NCBI RefSeq assembly: GCF_019704555.1
Contig: NZ_AP024745.1
Location: 6,208,501 to 6,272,500 of the forward strand
Length of the DNA stretch: 64,000 bases
Direction: 5' to 3'
Source of the DNA: Actinoplanes sp. L3-i22
GTDB lineage: Bacteria > Actinomycetota > Actinomycetes > Mycobacteriales > Micromonosporaceae
A program made the position numbers and the translations under genes. Of the stretch, positions 23,711-31,842 are shown piece after piece. The number at the start of each line of letters is the position of its first letter. Within the stretch, counting starts at the first letter, position 1. The notes under the pieces are model-generated. The model was not told where the DNA came from, did no database searches, and worked only from the letters and a program-made list of their open reading frames with translations.

Positions 23711-24478
23711 TCATGTCCGGACGGCGCGGGTGCAGCGGGTCACGTACGGCAACCGCACCTCGTCGTGCCCGGCCAGATCCGGATGTGAGTCGAGCAGCTC
23801 CGCCACGTTCCCGAGCAGCTCGGCCCGCTCCGGCCCGGGCAGCACGATCACATAGCTGCGCGAGGCGATCATGTCGAACAGCGCCGCCCGGCTCATCGTG
23901 TGCACCCACCCGAACTCGGCCCGTTCCACCCGCTCGAACGGCTCCCCCAGAACCGGCGCGGTGTCCATCTCCTGCCGGCTGTGGTGGTGCAGCAGATCGC
24001 CCAGCTCGGCGACCCACGGCTCGTTGTCGTCCCGCACGTTCCACACCAGGCCGAGCGTGCCGCCGGGCCGCAGCACCCGGGCGATCTCCGGCACGGCGAG
24101 CGCCGGGTCGACCCAGTGCCACGCCTGCGCCATCACCACCGCGTCGGCGGAGGCGTCCGGCAGCGGGATCCGCTCGGCCGTGCCGTCGTGCACGGTCGCG
24201 GCCGGCACCGCGTCGGCGAGTTCCGCCCGCATCCCGGCGGACGGCTCCACCGCGATGACGTCGAATCCGGCCGTGACCAGCAGCTCGGTGAACTTCCCGG
24301 TGCCGGCGCCCAGGTCCAGGACGGTCGTGGCCGACGCCGGGACCAGCCACTCCACCGCCGCCACCGGGTACGTCGGCCGCCCGCGCCGGTACTCCCGGGC
24401 CGCCGCCCCGAAGGACGACGCGTGCTGCCGGCGCTGCTGCTCACTTGCCGATGAGGTCACGGGGGCAACATATGTCAT
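23711..24478 (-). CDS. Class I SAM-dependent methyltransferase
   Basis: The 255-aa product has the SAM-binding motif I VLDLGAGTGKFTELL, the acidic motif II residue in VIAVEPSAGMRAEL, and post-motifs AERIPLPDASADAVVMAQAWHWVDP and VLRPGGTLGLVW. It is a UbiE/Methyltransf_11-type enzyme with unknown substrate. It is followed on the same strand by nothing obviously linked. Confidence 0.85.
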   Translation of the reverse strand: MTYVAPVTSSASEQQRRQHASSFGAAAREYRRGRPTYPVAAVEWLVPASATTVLDLGAGTGKFTELLVTAGFDVIAVEPSAGMRAELADAVPAATVHDGTAERIPLPDASADAVVMAQAWHWVDPALAVPEIARVLRPGGTLGLVWNVRDDNEPWVAELGDLLHHHSRQEMDTAPVLGEPFERVERAEFGWVHTMSRAALFDMIASRSYVIVLPGPERAELLGNVAELLDSHPDLAGHDEVRLPYVTRCTRAVRT

Positions 24479-24497
24479 GCCGCCCCCGTGCGCCTGA

Positions 24498-25763
24498 TCA
24501 AGGTCGGCCGTCGGCCCCGCACTTGACGATGATCCGGATGCAGTCGTTCACCCGGCGCGCCATCTCGTCGACCGGCCACGCGTTGAAGAAGTCGCCGTGC
24601 ATCGTGTAGCCGGGTCCGGAGGCCAGCCGCAGCCGGGCCGGGTCGCCGTTGACCGGGTACCGCATGACCTGGCGCAGCTTCGGCACGACCACCGGGTGGC
24701 TGGCCGGGCAGGCGTTGTTGACCGGGTACGCCATGTGGCTCTTGTGGTCGGCCGAGTCCAGGTTCCGCCCGTCCCAGCAGTGCGGGAAGTCGAGGTACGA
24801 CTCCAGCATCGAGCCCGCCGGACAGTTGACGAAGTCGGACAGCGGGTTGACCTCGCCGTGCGACAGGCAGGACCAGCGGGCGATGGTGTTGTCGGCCGGC
24901 CCGGTCGCCTTGGCGTTGCCGGCGACGATCCGCAGGCCGAGCGGCAGCGGCTGGGTTTGCGCGATCAACGCGTCCGAGACGCCCTCACCGAGGTAGTAGA
25001 AGACCCCGGTGACCGGCTCGACCGGCACGTTGTCCTGGTAGAGCGTGGGAATCCAGTAGGACGACTTGTCGATCGACGGGTTGCAGTTGCTGTTCGCGTT
25101 GATCAGGTCGTTGACCGTGGTGGCCGCGTTGGTGACCACACTGCCGAAGAAGCTGTGCATGTGCGAGGCGCCGGGCAGGTTCGGGAAGACGATCGGGTCG
25201 TCCGGCAGCCGGTGCGTGAACGGGCAGTCGGCCAGGAACTCGGCGACCCGCACGGCGCCCGGCGGAATGGTCGGCGTGGTGCTGCCGCCGCCGGTCCCGA
25301 AGACCTGGAACTCGGTCAGCGACACTCCCCACTGGGTGGCCCGGACCGTGGTGTTGAGGCGCACGTATCGCCCGGTGCCGTTCACCGTGAGCGTCTGCCG
25401 CCCACCGGTTCCCGCCGTGGTGCTGTAGCGGGTGGTCCAGGAATTGCCGTCGGCCGAGGTCGCGATCGAAAAGGATTTGGCGTACGCCGCTTCCCAGTCG
25501 AGGACGACCGACGTGATCGTGGCACTGGCGCCGAGGTCGACCTGGAGCCATTGCGGGTCGGTGAACGCGCTCGACCAGCGGGTGCCGCCGTTGCCGTCGA
25601 CGGCGTTCGCCGCGGGGAAGGCGGCCGATTCGACGGAGGACGCGGTGGCCGTTCTGCCCTGCGAGAGCAGGGTGTCGGCGGCGCTGGCCGCGGTCGCGGC
25701 GACCAGGGCGTACGCGGTGAGCGCCGCGGCCAGCGCGACAGCCAGGAGGGGACGTTTTCGCAT
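24498..25763 (-). CDS. Secreted discoidin/CBM32-DUF1996 protein
   Basis: The 421-aa product has a signal peptide (MRKRPLLAVALAAALTAYAL, then AASA). An F5/8 type C domain spans about residues 32-155 (SSVESAAFPAANAVDGNGGTRWSS and WLQVDLGASATITSV). After a Gly/Ser/Thr linker comes a DUF1996 domain (FLADCPFTHRLPDDPIVFPN, HMHSFFGS, HCWDGRNLDSADHKSHMAYP). DUF1996 is common in secreted proteins of actinomycetes and fungi, and its activity is undefined. The discoidin module suggests carbohydrate binding. A LacI-type palindrome lies 40 bases upstream. Confidence 0.85.
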   Translation of the reverse strand: MRKRPLLAVALAAALTAYALVAATAASAADTLLSQGRTATASSVESAAFPAANAVDGNGGTRWSSAFTDPQWLQVDLGASATITSVVLDWEAAYAKSFSIATSADGNSWTTRYSTTAGTGGRQTLTVNGTGRYVRLNTTVRATQWGVSLTEFQVFGTGGGSTTPTIPPGAVRVAEFLADCPFTHRLPDDPIVFPNLPGASHMHSFFGSVVTNAATTVNDLINANSNCNPSIDKSSYWIPTLYQDNVPVEPVTGVFYYLGEGVSDALIAQTQPLPLGLRIVAGNAKATGPADNTIARWSCLSHGEVNPLSDFVNCPAGSMLESYLDFPHCWDGRNLDSADHKSHMAYPVNNACPASHPVVVPKLRQVMRYPVNGDPARLRLASGPGYTMHGDFFNAWPVDEMARRVNDCIRIIVKCGADGRP

Positions 25764-25802
25764 GGGCGACGAGCCTTTCCAACCACAGGAGGACGGGGGT
25801 GT

Positions 25803-25822
25803 GCAAGAAAGCGCTCTCTTGC
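25803..25822. promoter_or_regulatory. LacI-family-type operator
   Basis: GCAAGAAAGCGCTCTCTTGC is a near-perfect 20-base palindrome around the AGCGCT core typical of LacI-family sites. It lies 40 bases before the start of the secreted CBM32-DUF1996 gene, which fits sugar-responsive repression. No LacI gene is in the window. Confidence 0.5.
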
Positions 25823-25914
25823 CGCCACTGTGAACGGCGTGTTAATCAGTGTCAATGCGCCGAAACCGGTACCGGCGACGTCGCGGCAGGTCAGCGCGCC
25901 GCCCTCGGCAAAGT

Positions 25915-25949
25915 TCCGGTAAGTGGGGACTCCCTCCCCACTTACCGGA
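25915..25949. promoter_or_regulatory. Perfect 15-bp inverted repeat between divergent genes
   Basis: TCCGGTAAGTGGGGA (25915-25929) and its exact complement (25935-25949) are separated by 5 bases. Both flanking genes point away, so it is not a terminator for either. It may be an operator or part of an untranslated leader structure of the phospholipase gene. The remaining gap to 26082 holds no gene. Confidence 0.55.
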
Positions 25950-26082
25950 CGAAAGGCGAACCGTTTCCCCTTAGATTGACAAAAATCAATGACCAAGGTG
26001 GCGTACGGCCAGATCGGGCCCCCAGGATCTTTCACCAGGCAGCCCGCTCGACCCGAAGTGCGGGCCGTACCTAGGAGTCTGG

Positions 26083-26619
26083 ATGACCGCCACCACCGCC
26101 GTCCGATCCCTGCTCGCCGCCGCGACCGCCGCCCTGGCCGTCACGATCGGCCTGGCCACCCCCGCCACCGCCGCCGCCCCCGCCGACAAGCTCGCCGTCC
26201 TGTCGAGCTTCACCCAGACCAGCGCGACCAGCTACAACTCCTGGAACGCCGCCCGGCAGAACCAGGGCGCCTGGTCCGCCTACGCCTTCGACTGGAGCAC
26301 CGACTACTGCTCGTCGAGCCCGGACAACCCGCTCGGCTTCGACTTCAAGCTGTCCTGCGCCCGGCACGACTTCGGCTACCGCAACTACAAGGCGGTCGGC
26401 GCGTTCGACGCCAACAAGGCCCGCCTCGACTCGGCCCTCTACGAGGACCTCAAGCGCAAGTGCGCCACCTACTCGTCGGCTGTCCGGCCCGCCTGCACCG
26501 CGCTGGCCTGGACCTACTACCAGGCTGTCTCGGTCTTCGGCTCGTTCGCGGCGGTCTCCGACGCGGACCTCGCCAAGGCCGCCGAGCTGAAGCGGACGGC
26601 ACTGGCGAACGCCGCCTGA
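26083..26619 (+). CDS. Secreted prokaryotic phospholipase A2
   Basis: The 178-aa product has a signal peptide (TAALAVTIGLATPATAAAP). The bacterial PLA2 domain follows: the catalytic CARHDFGYRNY motif with the His-Asp pair, a calcium-loop region WSTDYCSSSPDNPLGFDF, and paired cysteines (C88/C105-type and C127/C137-type by eye). It hydrolyses the sn-2 ester of phospholipids outside the cell. AGGAG precedes the ATG. Length is normal for Streptomyces-type PLA2. Confidence 0.88.
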   Translation: MTATTAVRSLLAAATAALAVTIGLATPATAAAPADKLAVLSSFTQTSATSYNSWNAARQNQGAWSAYAFDWSTDYCSSSPDNPLGFDFKLSCARHDFGYRNYKAVGAFDANKARLDSALYEDLKRKCATYSSAVRPACTALAWTYYQAVSVFGSFAAVSDADLAKAAELKRTALANAA

Positions 26620-26629
26620 TCCCCTTCGG

Positions 26630-27946
26630 TCAGAAGGTGGTCTGCGACAGCACGTCGTTGACCACCTTCTGCGCCGCGGCCTTGGTCGCCGGCGACGTCC
26701 GGGCGTCCACGCCGACCTGGAACTTCGTACCGCCGGCCGGGTCGGTGAAGTAGTGCCCGAGCTCCAGCTGGTACCGGCCGTCGGCGTTCTTCGCGGTCTG
26801 CCGGAACCGGGTGTCGCCGTCCACCCGCCGCAGCCCGCCGGTGTTCACGAACCAGTCCTGGTCCAGCGCCTTGCGGTCGGCCGCGTCGCAGCCGTCCGGG
26901 CAGGTGCGCAGGATGATCCCGGCACGCTCACCCGTCTTCTTCCTGTCCTGGCAGACCACCGCCTCGGTCTCCGGAAGATCGATCTTTCCCGGTACGCACG
27001 TCCAGGAACCGGGGATCCGGAACGCGAACGGCCAGCCGGCCGGCGCCGCGACGTCGGTCTTCTCGTCCCGGCCGAAGGTGGCGCCGGTGACCTTGCGGTC
27101 GGGCGCGTCCCGGCGGAGGCCGGAGCCGGCGTCGCCCTGGGACGACTCGGGGAACTTCGGCACCGCCGGGCCGGTCGGCGCCACCGGGAAGGTCGGCGCC
27201 TCGAACGCCGTCGACTTCGCCGGCGCCGGCGTGCCCCCGGCCGGCAGGGCGAACCCGGGCCGGTCACCGACGCCGGTGAAACCCACCAGCCCGCCGGCGA
27301 CCAGGGCGGCGGCCGCGACCACGTTGATCGCGACGGCGGCGCCCAGGCCCGGGTAGCGCTGCGGCGGCGGGCCGAACGCGCCACGCAGGAACGGCAGCAC
27401 CGGGGCCCGGTACTCCAGCGAGGCGGTCTGACCGGGCGCGAGCTCGACCGGGAGATCGGCCCGGCCACCCAGCACGAACGGCACGTTCGCGTGCACCAGA
27501 TGCGGACCCGGATCGACCGGTACGACGACCCGGCGCTTCCAGGCGGCGCGAACCGGCCGGCCGTCGACGGTCAGGACCGGCTTGACGATCCCGAGCAGCA
27601 CCGCGATCGGCGCGAACCGCATCGTCACCGCGATCGTCGCCGTCCCGTACCCGGGCAGCGGCGCGGGATAGGAGACCGCCTGCGGCGCGGTCGCGGCATA
27701 GGTGACCGGCTGCTGCGCGGTCACGGGATAGGACGGCGGCGGCGCCGGGTAGACGATGGGCTGGGACACCGGCGGCTGGGACACCGGCGGCTCCGGCACC
27801 GGCGGACGCGGCGCGGGCCCGGTGTCCGGACGCGGCGCGCCGTAGACGCCCGGCCGCGGAGCCGGGTGCACGATCGGCGGCGGCGGCGCGTAGGTGGCCG
27901 GCATCGCTTCATCCCATGACGGGAACGACGGGTATCCCTGGCTCAT
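26630..27946 (-). CDS. Proline-rich single-pass membrane protein
   Basis: The 438-aa product has a long Pro/Ala/Tyr-rich cytosolic N-terminus (repeated PPVSQP-type words). A small beta domain around residues 100-180 (VLTVDGRPVRAAWKRRVVVPV) is followed by one membrane helix (INVVAAAALVAGGLVGFTG). The extracytoplasmic C-terminal domain contains ATFGRDEKTDVAAPAGWPFAF and four cysteines. I do not recognise the family. The layout resembles membrane proteins of mycelial actinomycetes with disordered cytosolic tails. Confidence 0.65.
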   Translation of the reverse strand: MSQGYPSFPSWDEAMPATYAPPPPIVHPAPRPGVYGAPRPDTGPAPRPPVPEPPVSQPPVSQPIVYPAPPPSYPVTAQQPVTYAATAPQAVSYPAPLPGYGTATIAVTMRFAPIAVLLGIVKPVLTVDGRPVRAAWKRRVVVPVDPGPHLVHANVPFVLGGRADLPVELAPGQTASLEYRAPVLPFLRGAFGPPPQRYPGLGAAVAINVVAAAALVAGGLVGFTGVGDRPGFALPAGGTPAPAKSTAFEAPTFPVAPTGPAVPKFPESSQGDAGSGLRRDAPDRKVTGATFGRDEKTDVAAPAGWPFAFRIPGSWTCVPGKIDLPETEAVVCQDRKKTGERAGIILRTCPDGCDAADRKALDQDWFVNTGGLRRVDGDTRFRQTAKNADGRYQLELGHYFTDPAGGTKFQVGVDARTSPATKAAAQKVVNDVLSQTTF

Positions 27947-28030
27947 CGCGATCTCCCCCTGGCATCCGTGCTACGCCAGAGAACACACCGCGAAACGCCC
28001 AACGGTTCGACGCCGTCCGATCCTTGACAC

Positions 28031-28615
28031 CTATTCGGGTGTCACCCCGTACCGGAGACCGTCGACGAGCAGGGCGACCATCCGCCGGGTGTGGTCCGGT
28101 TCCTCCTCGGCCGGCAGGCACAGGTTGGCCACCGCCCGCAGCAGGTCGTAGGGGTCCACGTCGCGCCGCACCAGCCCGGCCCGCGCGGCGTCGTCGAGCA
28201 GCGTGCTCAGCGCCGGCCGCAGATGCCGGTCGAAGTACGCCGGCAGCGGCGCGAACGCCGGGTCCCCGGAGTGCAGGGCCGCGGCCAGCCCCCGCTTGGT
28301 CGCCATGAACTCGATGTACCGATCCAGCCACAGCCGCAGCGCCTCGACCGGCGGATGGGCCGCCGCCAGCTCCGTCGCCGCCGCCGCGCACTGGTCGATC
28401 TCGTGCTGGAAGACCGCGGCCACCAGATCCGACCGCTGCGGGAAGTTCCGGTAGACGGTCCCCAGCCCGACCCCGGCCCGCTCGGCGATCTCCCGCACCG
28501 GAGCATCGACCCCGGAACTGGCGAACACCTCCTTGGCCGCCTCCCGCAACGCGTCCCGGCTACGCTGCGCATCCGCCCGCACCCGCCGCACCGGCTCCGC
28601 CGTCTCGTCAGCCAC
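28031..28615 (-). CDS. TetR-family transcriptional regulator
   Basis: The 194-aa product has an N-terminal TetR helix-turn-helix (LREAAKEVFASSGVDAPVREIAERAGVGLGTVYRNFPQR) and a mostly helical ligand domain ending in LLVDGLRYGVTPE. The GTG at 28615 has GGAGG at correct spacing, and an earlier GTG at 28630 is possible. The target is unknown, as neither neighbour is divergent with a shared promoter. Confidence 0.85.
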   Translation of the reverse strand: MADETAEPVRRVRADAQRSRDALREAAKEVFASSGVDAPVREIAERAGVGLGTVYRNFPQRSDLVAAVFQHEIDQCAAAATELAAAHPPVEALRLWLDRYIEFMATKRGLAAALHSGDPAFAPLPAYFDRHLRPALSTLLDDAARAGLVRRDVDPYDLLRAVANLCLPAEEEPDHTRRMVALLVDGLRYGVTPE

Positions 28616-28679
28616 CGCGCGCCTCCACACCCAACCGGAACAAGGTTCCGATCCTATCCCCCGAGCCGGGCCCCGGCCG

Positions 28680-29339
28680 TCAGGGGCGCAGCAGGGGTGG
28701 GTGGAGGAGGGTGGCCGGGCCGCGGCGGAACAGTTGGGCGGGGCGGCCGCGGTCGCGGGTGACGCTGTGGCCGGTCGGCTCGATGAAGCCCTCGGCCGAC
28801 GTCACCTTGCGGTGGAAGTTGCGCGGGTCCAGCCGGGTGCGCCAGACCGTCTCGTAGACGTCGCGGAGATCGGCCACGGTGAACTCCGGGGCGCAGAACG
28901 CCGTCGCCAGCGGCGTGTACTCGAGCTTGGCCCGGGCCCGCTCCACCCCGTCGGCCAGGATCCGGTCGTGGTCGAAGGCGAGGCCGGACGACTCGGCCAG
29001 CGGCCGCCACTCGGCGCGGTCGGCGTCGCTGCCGGCCACCGGCACCGGCAGGTCCGGGACCATCGCCAGGTATGCCACGGTCACCACCCGCCCGCGCGGA
29101 TCCCGCCCGGGGGTGCCGTACGTCGCCAGTTGTTCGAAATGCCCGGTCGACGGGTCCACCCCGGTCTCCTCGCGCAGTTCGCGGGCCGCCGCCTGGTCGA
29201 GGTCCTCGTCGTCGTGGACGAAGCCGCCGGGGAGCGCCCACCGCCCCCGGTACGGCTCGATGCCGCGCCGGATCAGCAGCGCCTGGAGCGCGCTCTGCCG
29301 GATGGTCAGCAGCACGAGATCAACTGTGACGGCCGCCAT
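28680..29339 (-). CDS. NrtR-like Nudix hydrolase/transcriptional regulator
   Basis: The 219-aa product has an N-terminal Nudix domain with a complete Nudix box (GGFVHDDEDLDQAAARELRE then ETGV). The C-terminal winged helix has the NrtR signature (LEYTPLATAFCAPEFTVADL, RDVYETVWRTRLDPRNFHRK). NrtR proteins repress NAD-metabolism genes and sense ADP-ribose, often with a degenerate box; here the catalytic box is intact. The gene is divergent from an SPFH/NAD-kinase-like operon with twin palindromes between them, the expected target. ATGs at 29339 and slightly upstream are possible starts, and the upstream one would fall inside the operator. Confidence 0.85.
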   Translation of the reverse strand: MAAVTVDLVLLTIRQSALQALLIRRGIEPYRGRWALPGGFVHDDEDLDQAAARELREETGVDPSTGHFEQLATYGTPGRDPRGRVVTVAYLAMVPDLPVPVAGSDADRAEWRPLAESSGLAFDHDRILADGVERARAKLEYTPLATAFCAPEFTVADLRDVYETVWRTRLDPRNFHRKVTSAEGFIEPTGHSVTRDRGRPAQLFRRGPATLLHPPLLRP

Positions 29340-29345
29340 GTATAG

Positions 29346-29391
29346 CGTCATGTTGACGATAATAACCACAGGCTTTATCGTCATCGTGACG
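29346..29391. promoter_or_regulatory. Twin palindromic operators CGTCA-N3-TGACG
   Basis: CGTCATGTTGACG (29346-29358) and CGTCATCGTGACG (29379-29391) are two copies of the same 13-base palindrome with centres 33 bases apart, about three helical turns. Extended arms (CGTCA...GATAA against TTATC...TGACG) also pair with each other. TTGACG (29353-29358) with a 17-base spacer to TATCGT gives a plausible promoter for the plus-strand operon that both palindromes would cover. Confidence 0.7.
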
Positions 29392-29412
29392 AAAACGAAG
29401 GAAGGACCCCCG

Positions 29413-30438
29413 ATGGCCGACGTCAAACGCCGCCTGCACCTGCGACACCTGCGCTCCGCCCCGACCAGCTGGGTCAGCTGGACCGTCCAGGGCAAGGCGA
29501 AGCGCTCCGGCACCGGCCTCGCGTTCTGGTACCGGCCGCTGACCGCGGTGCTCTCCGAGGTGCCGGTCGACGACCGCGAGCTGCCGCTGCTGTTCCACGC
29601 CCGCACCGAGGACTTCGCCGACGTGACCGTGCAGGCCACGGTGACCTACCGGTTCAGTGACCCGGCCGCGGCGGCGGGCCGGCTGGACTTCTCGATCGAT
29701 CCGTACAAGGGCAAGTGGAACGGGCAGCCGCTGGACCAGGTCGCCACGCTGCTCGCCGAGCTGGCCCAGCAGCCCGCGCTGGACGTGATCGCCCGGCTGC
29801 CGCTGGCCGACGCGCTCACCACCGGGATCGCCCCGATCCGGCAGTCGGTCGCGGACGCGCTGGCCACCGACCCGCGCCTGGCCGAGACCGGGGTGACCGT
29901 GGTCAGCGCCCGGGTGGTGGCGCTGCGGCCGGAGCCGGAGCTGGAGCGCGCGCTGCAGACCCCGACCCGGGAGAAGGTGCAGCAGGACGCGGACCGGGCC
30001 ACCTACGCCCGGCGGGCGCAGGCCGTCCAGCAGGAGCGCACGATCGCCGAGAACGAGCTGCAGAGCAAGATCGAGCTGGCCCGGCAGGAGCAGCAGCTGG
30101 TCGAGCAGAACGGCGCCAACTCGCGCCGCGCCGCCGAGTTGAAGAGCGAGTCGCAGCTGGTCACCGCGCAGAGCGAGGCCGCCCGTGCGCGCCTGGCCGC
30201 GGGCGCCGAGGCGGACGCCGAGCGGCTGCGGGACGAGGCCCGCGCGGCCGGCGCCCGGGTGGTCGGTCTGGCCGAGGCGGAGGCCGAGGCGGCGAAGCTC
30301 GCGGCGTACCGGGACCTGCCGCCCGAGGTGCTGCAGGCGCTCGCGCTCAAGGAGCTGGCGCAGAACGTGCCGGCGATCGGCGAGCTGACGATCACGCCGG
30401 ACCTGCTCAGCAAGCTCGTCGGGCGGATCGGGTCATGA
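29413..30438 (+). CDS. SPFH/band 7 domain protein
   Basis: The 341-aa product has an SPFH-type beta-rich N-terminal domain (residues about 20-180, with LFHARTEDFADVTVQATVTYRF). A long charged coiled coil follows (about 190-300, QQERTIAENELQSKIELARQ) with the Ala/Glu-rich repeats of flotillin-like proteins. There is no obvious membrane helix. SPFH proteins form ring-like or cage scaffolds at membranes. AAGGAAGGA precedes the ATG. It is the first gene of an operon with the NAD-kinase-like protein (ATGA overlap), and its promoter carries the Nudix-regulator palindromes. Confidence 0.85.
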   Translation: MADVKRRLHLRHLRSAPTSWVSWTVQGKAKRSGTGLAFWYRPLTAVLSEVPVDDRELPLLFHARTEDFADVTVQATVTYRFSDPAAAAGRLDFSIDPYKGKWNGQPLDQVATLLAELAQQPALDVIARLPLADALTTGIAPIRQSVADALATDPRLAETGVTVVSARVVALRPEPELERALQTPTREKVQQDADRATYARRAQAVQQERTIAENELQSKIELARQEQQLVEQNGANSRRAAELKSESQLVTAQSEAARARLAAGAEADAERLRDEARAAGARVVGLAEAEAEAAKLAAYRDLPPEVLQALALKELAQNVPAIGELTITPDLLSKLVGRIGS

Positions 30439-31316
30439 GCACCCTCACCCCGCGCATCGTGGTCGTGTCGCGGCGCAGCGAGCTCGACGAGCTCCTCGCC
30501 CGGCACGGCACCCGCGGCGCCGCCGCCTACTTCCTCAAGCAGCGCGGGCGGGACCTCGACGAGGTCACCGCCCGGCACGAGGCGCTCCGGGACGCGCTGA
30601 CCGAGGTGGGCGGCGCGGTCCCGGCCGACTGGCGGCGCGGTCACGTCGAGCGTGCGGACCTGCCCCGCTTCCTGTTCGCCCCGGAGGACATCGTGCTCGC
30701 GGTCGGCCAGGACGGCCTGGTCGCGAACGTGGCGAAGTACCTGGACGGGCAGCCGGTGATCGGGGTGAACCCGGAGCCGGGCCGGAATCCCGGGGTGCTG
30801 GTCCGGCACCCGGCGAGCGCGGTCGGCAAGCTGGTCCGCAGCCGGATCCGGACGCTGCAGCGGACCATGGTGGTGGCCCGGCTCGACGACGGGCAGGAGC
30901 TGTCCGGCCTCAACGAGATCTACATCGGTCACGCCGGCCACCAGTCGGCCCGCTACGTGATCGCCACGCCGGACGGCGCCCGGGAGCGCCAGTCGTCGTC
31001 CGGCCTGATCGTCGGGACCGGCACCGGGGCGACCGGCTGGTGCGCGTCGATCGCCCGGGACCGGGTGACCGCGCCGCCGCTGCCCGGCCCGGCCGACCCG
31101 GTGCTCTGCTGGTTCGTCCGGGAGGCCTGGCCCTCCCCCGCCACCGGCGTCACGCAGGTGACCGGCCTGCTCGCGGCCGGTCAGGAGCTGGAGCTGACCA
31201 GCGAGAGCGAGCGGCTCGTGGTCTTCGCCGACGGCCTGGAGCAGGACGCGCTCGAACTGTCCTGGGGTCAGCGGGTCCGGATCACGATCGCGGAACGACG
31301 ACTCAACCTCGTGTAG
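30435..31316 (+). CDS. NAD kinase-like protein with altered GGDG motif
   Basis: The 293-aa product aligns by eye with the NAD kinase fold: VLAVGQDGLVANVAKYL in place of the GGDGT loop, LNEIYIGHAGHQSARY in place of the NE motif, and SSSGLIVGTGTGATGW for the third motif. The canonical second glycine is Gln and the Thr is Leu, so activity or substrate may differ from ordinary NAD kinase. It is coupled to the SPFH gene by ATGA and is under the Nudix-type operator. A role in NAD(P) metabolism is inferred. Confidence 0.75.
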   Translation: MSTLTPRIVVVSRRSELDELLARHGTRGAAAYFLKQRGRDLDEVTARHEALRDALTEVGGAVPADWRRGHVERADLPRFLFAPEDIVLAVGQDGLVANVAKYLDGQPVIGVNPEPGRNPGVLVRHPASAVGKLVRSRIRTLQRTMVVARLDDGQELSGLNEIYIGHAGHQSARYVIATPDGARERQSSSGLIVGTGTGATGWCASIARDRVTAPPLPGPADPVLCWFVREAWPSPATGVTQVTGLLAAGQELELTSESERLVVFADGLEQDALELSWGQRVRITIAERRLNLV

Positions 31317-31321
31317 CGGGC

Positions 31322-31335
31322 TGGAAGCGCTCCCA
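31322..31335. promoter_or_regulatory. LacI/CebR-like palindrome
   Basis: TGGAAGCGCTCCCA is a two-mismatch palindrome close to the TGGGAGCGCTCCCA type bound by CebR-like LacI regulators. It lies 13 bases before the ATG of the next gene. No regulator gene is near. Confidence 0.35.
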
Positions 31336-31348
31336 TTACGCTCTCGCC

Positions 31349-31726
31349 ATGGCCTTCCTGCTCGATCTTGCGAACATCCTCGGCGGCCTGCTGCTCGCCA
31401 TCCCGCTGCTGCGCCGGGTGCCGAACGTCGGCGGCGGCCTGGAGCGGTTCACCGACCGGGTGGCCGACTGGTCCTGGCTGGTCGGCATCGTCGCGCTGAT
31501 CACGGCCGGGTTCTTCTTCATCGTCCACCTCATCGACGGCCACATCTGGCACTTCGAGGTGGTCGGCCTGGCCGTGGGCGCGCTGCTGACCTGGGAGAAG
31601 TTCACCGGGAAGCGGATCCTGCGCCCGGCCGGGACGGGCGACCCGGCCGGCCTGTCCCTCGCCATCGCGATCTTCGGCGTGATCGCGATCATCGTCGGCA
31701 TCGAGGGCCTCTTCACCCCGAACTGA
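31349..31726 (+). CDS. Small four-helix membrane protein
   Basis: The 125-aa product is almost entirely hydrophobic with about four helices (LDLANILGGLLLAIPLL, WSWLVGIVALITAGFFFIVHL, FEVVGLAVGALLTW, LSLAIAIFGVIAIIVGIEGL). I do not recognise the family. It lies 32 bases after the NAD-kinase-like gene, so it may be part of that operon, although the LacI-like palindrome in the gap suggests its own control. Confidence 0.7.
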   Translation: MAFLLDLANILGGLLLAIPLLRRVPNVGGGLERFTDRVADWSWLVGIVALITAGFFFIVHLIDGHIWHFEVVGLAVGALLTWEKFTGKRILRPAGTGDPAGLSLAIAIFGVIAIIVGIEGLFTPN

Positions 31727-31842
31727 GGCCGGGGCCGGAGCCCGAGGCAAAAAACAAAACCGAGAACCGAACTGAAGTTCCGCAACCTGACCGAACCCGA
31801 TCAGGAACGGACACCGGACCCGGCGGCTTTCACAGTCTCCGG

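Noticed and set aside
28680..29639. 319-aa version of the Nudix protein
   Set aside because: The extra N-terminal part would cross the twin palindromes and the SPFH start region and has no Nudix-family similarity.
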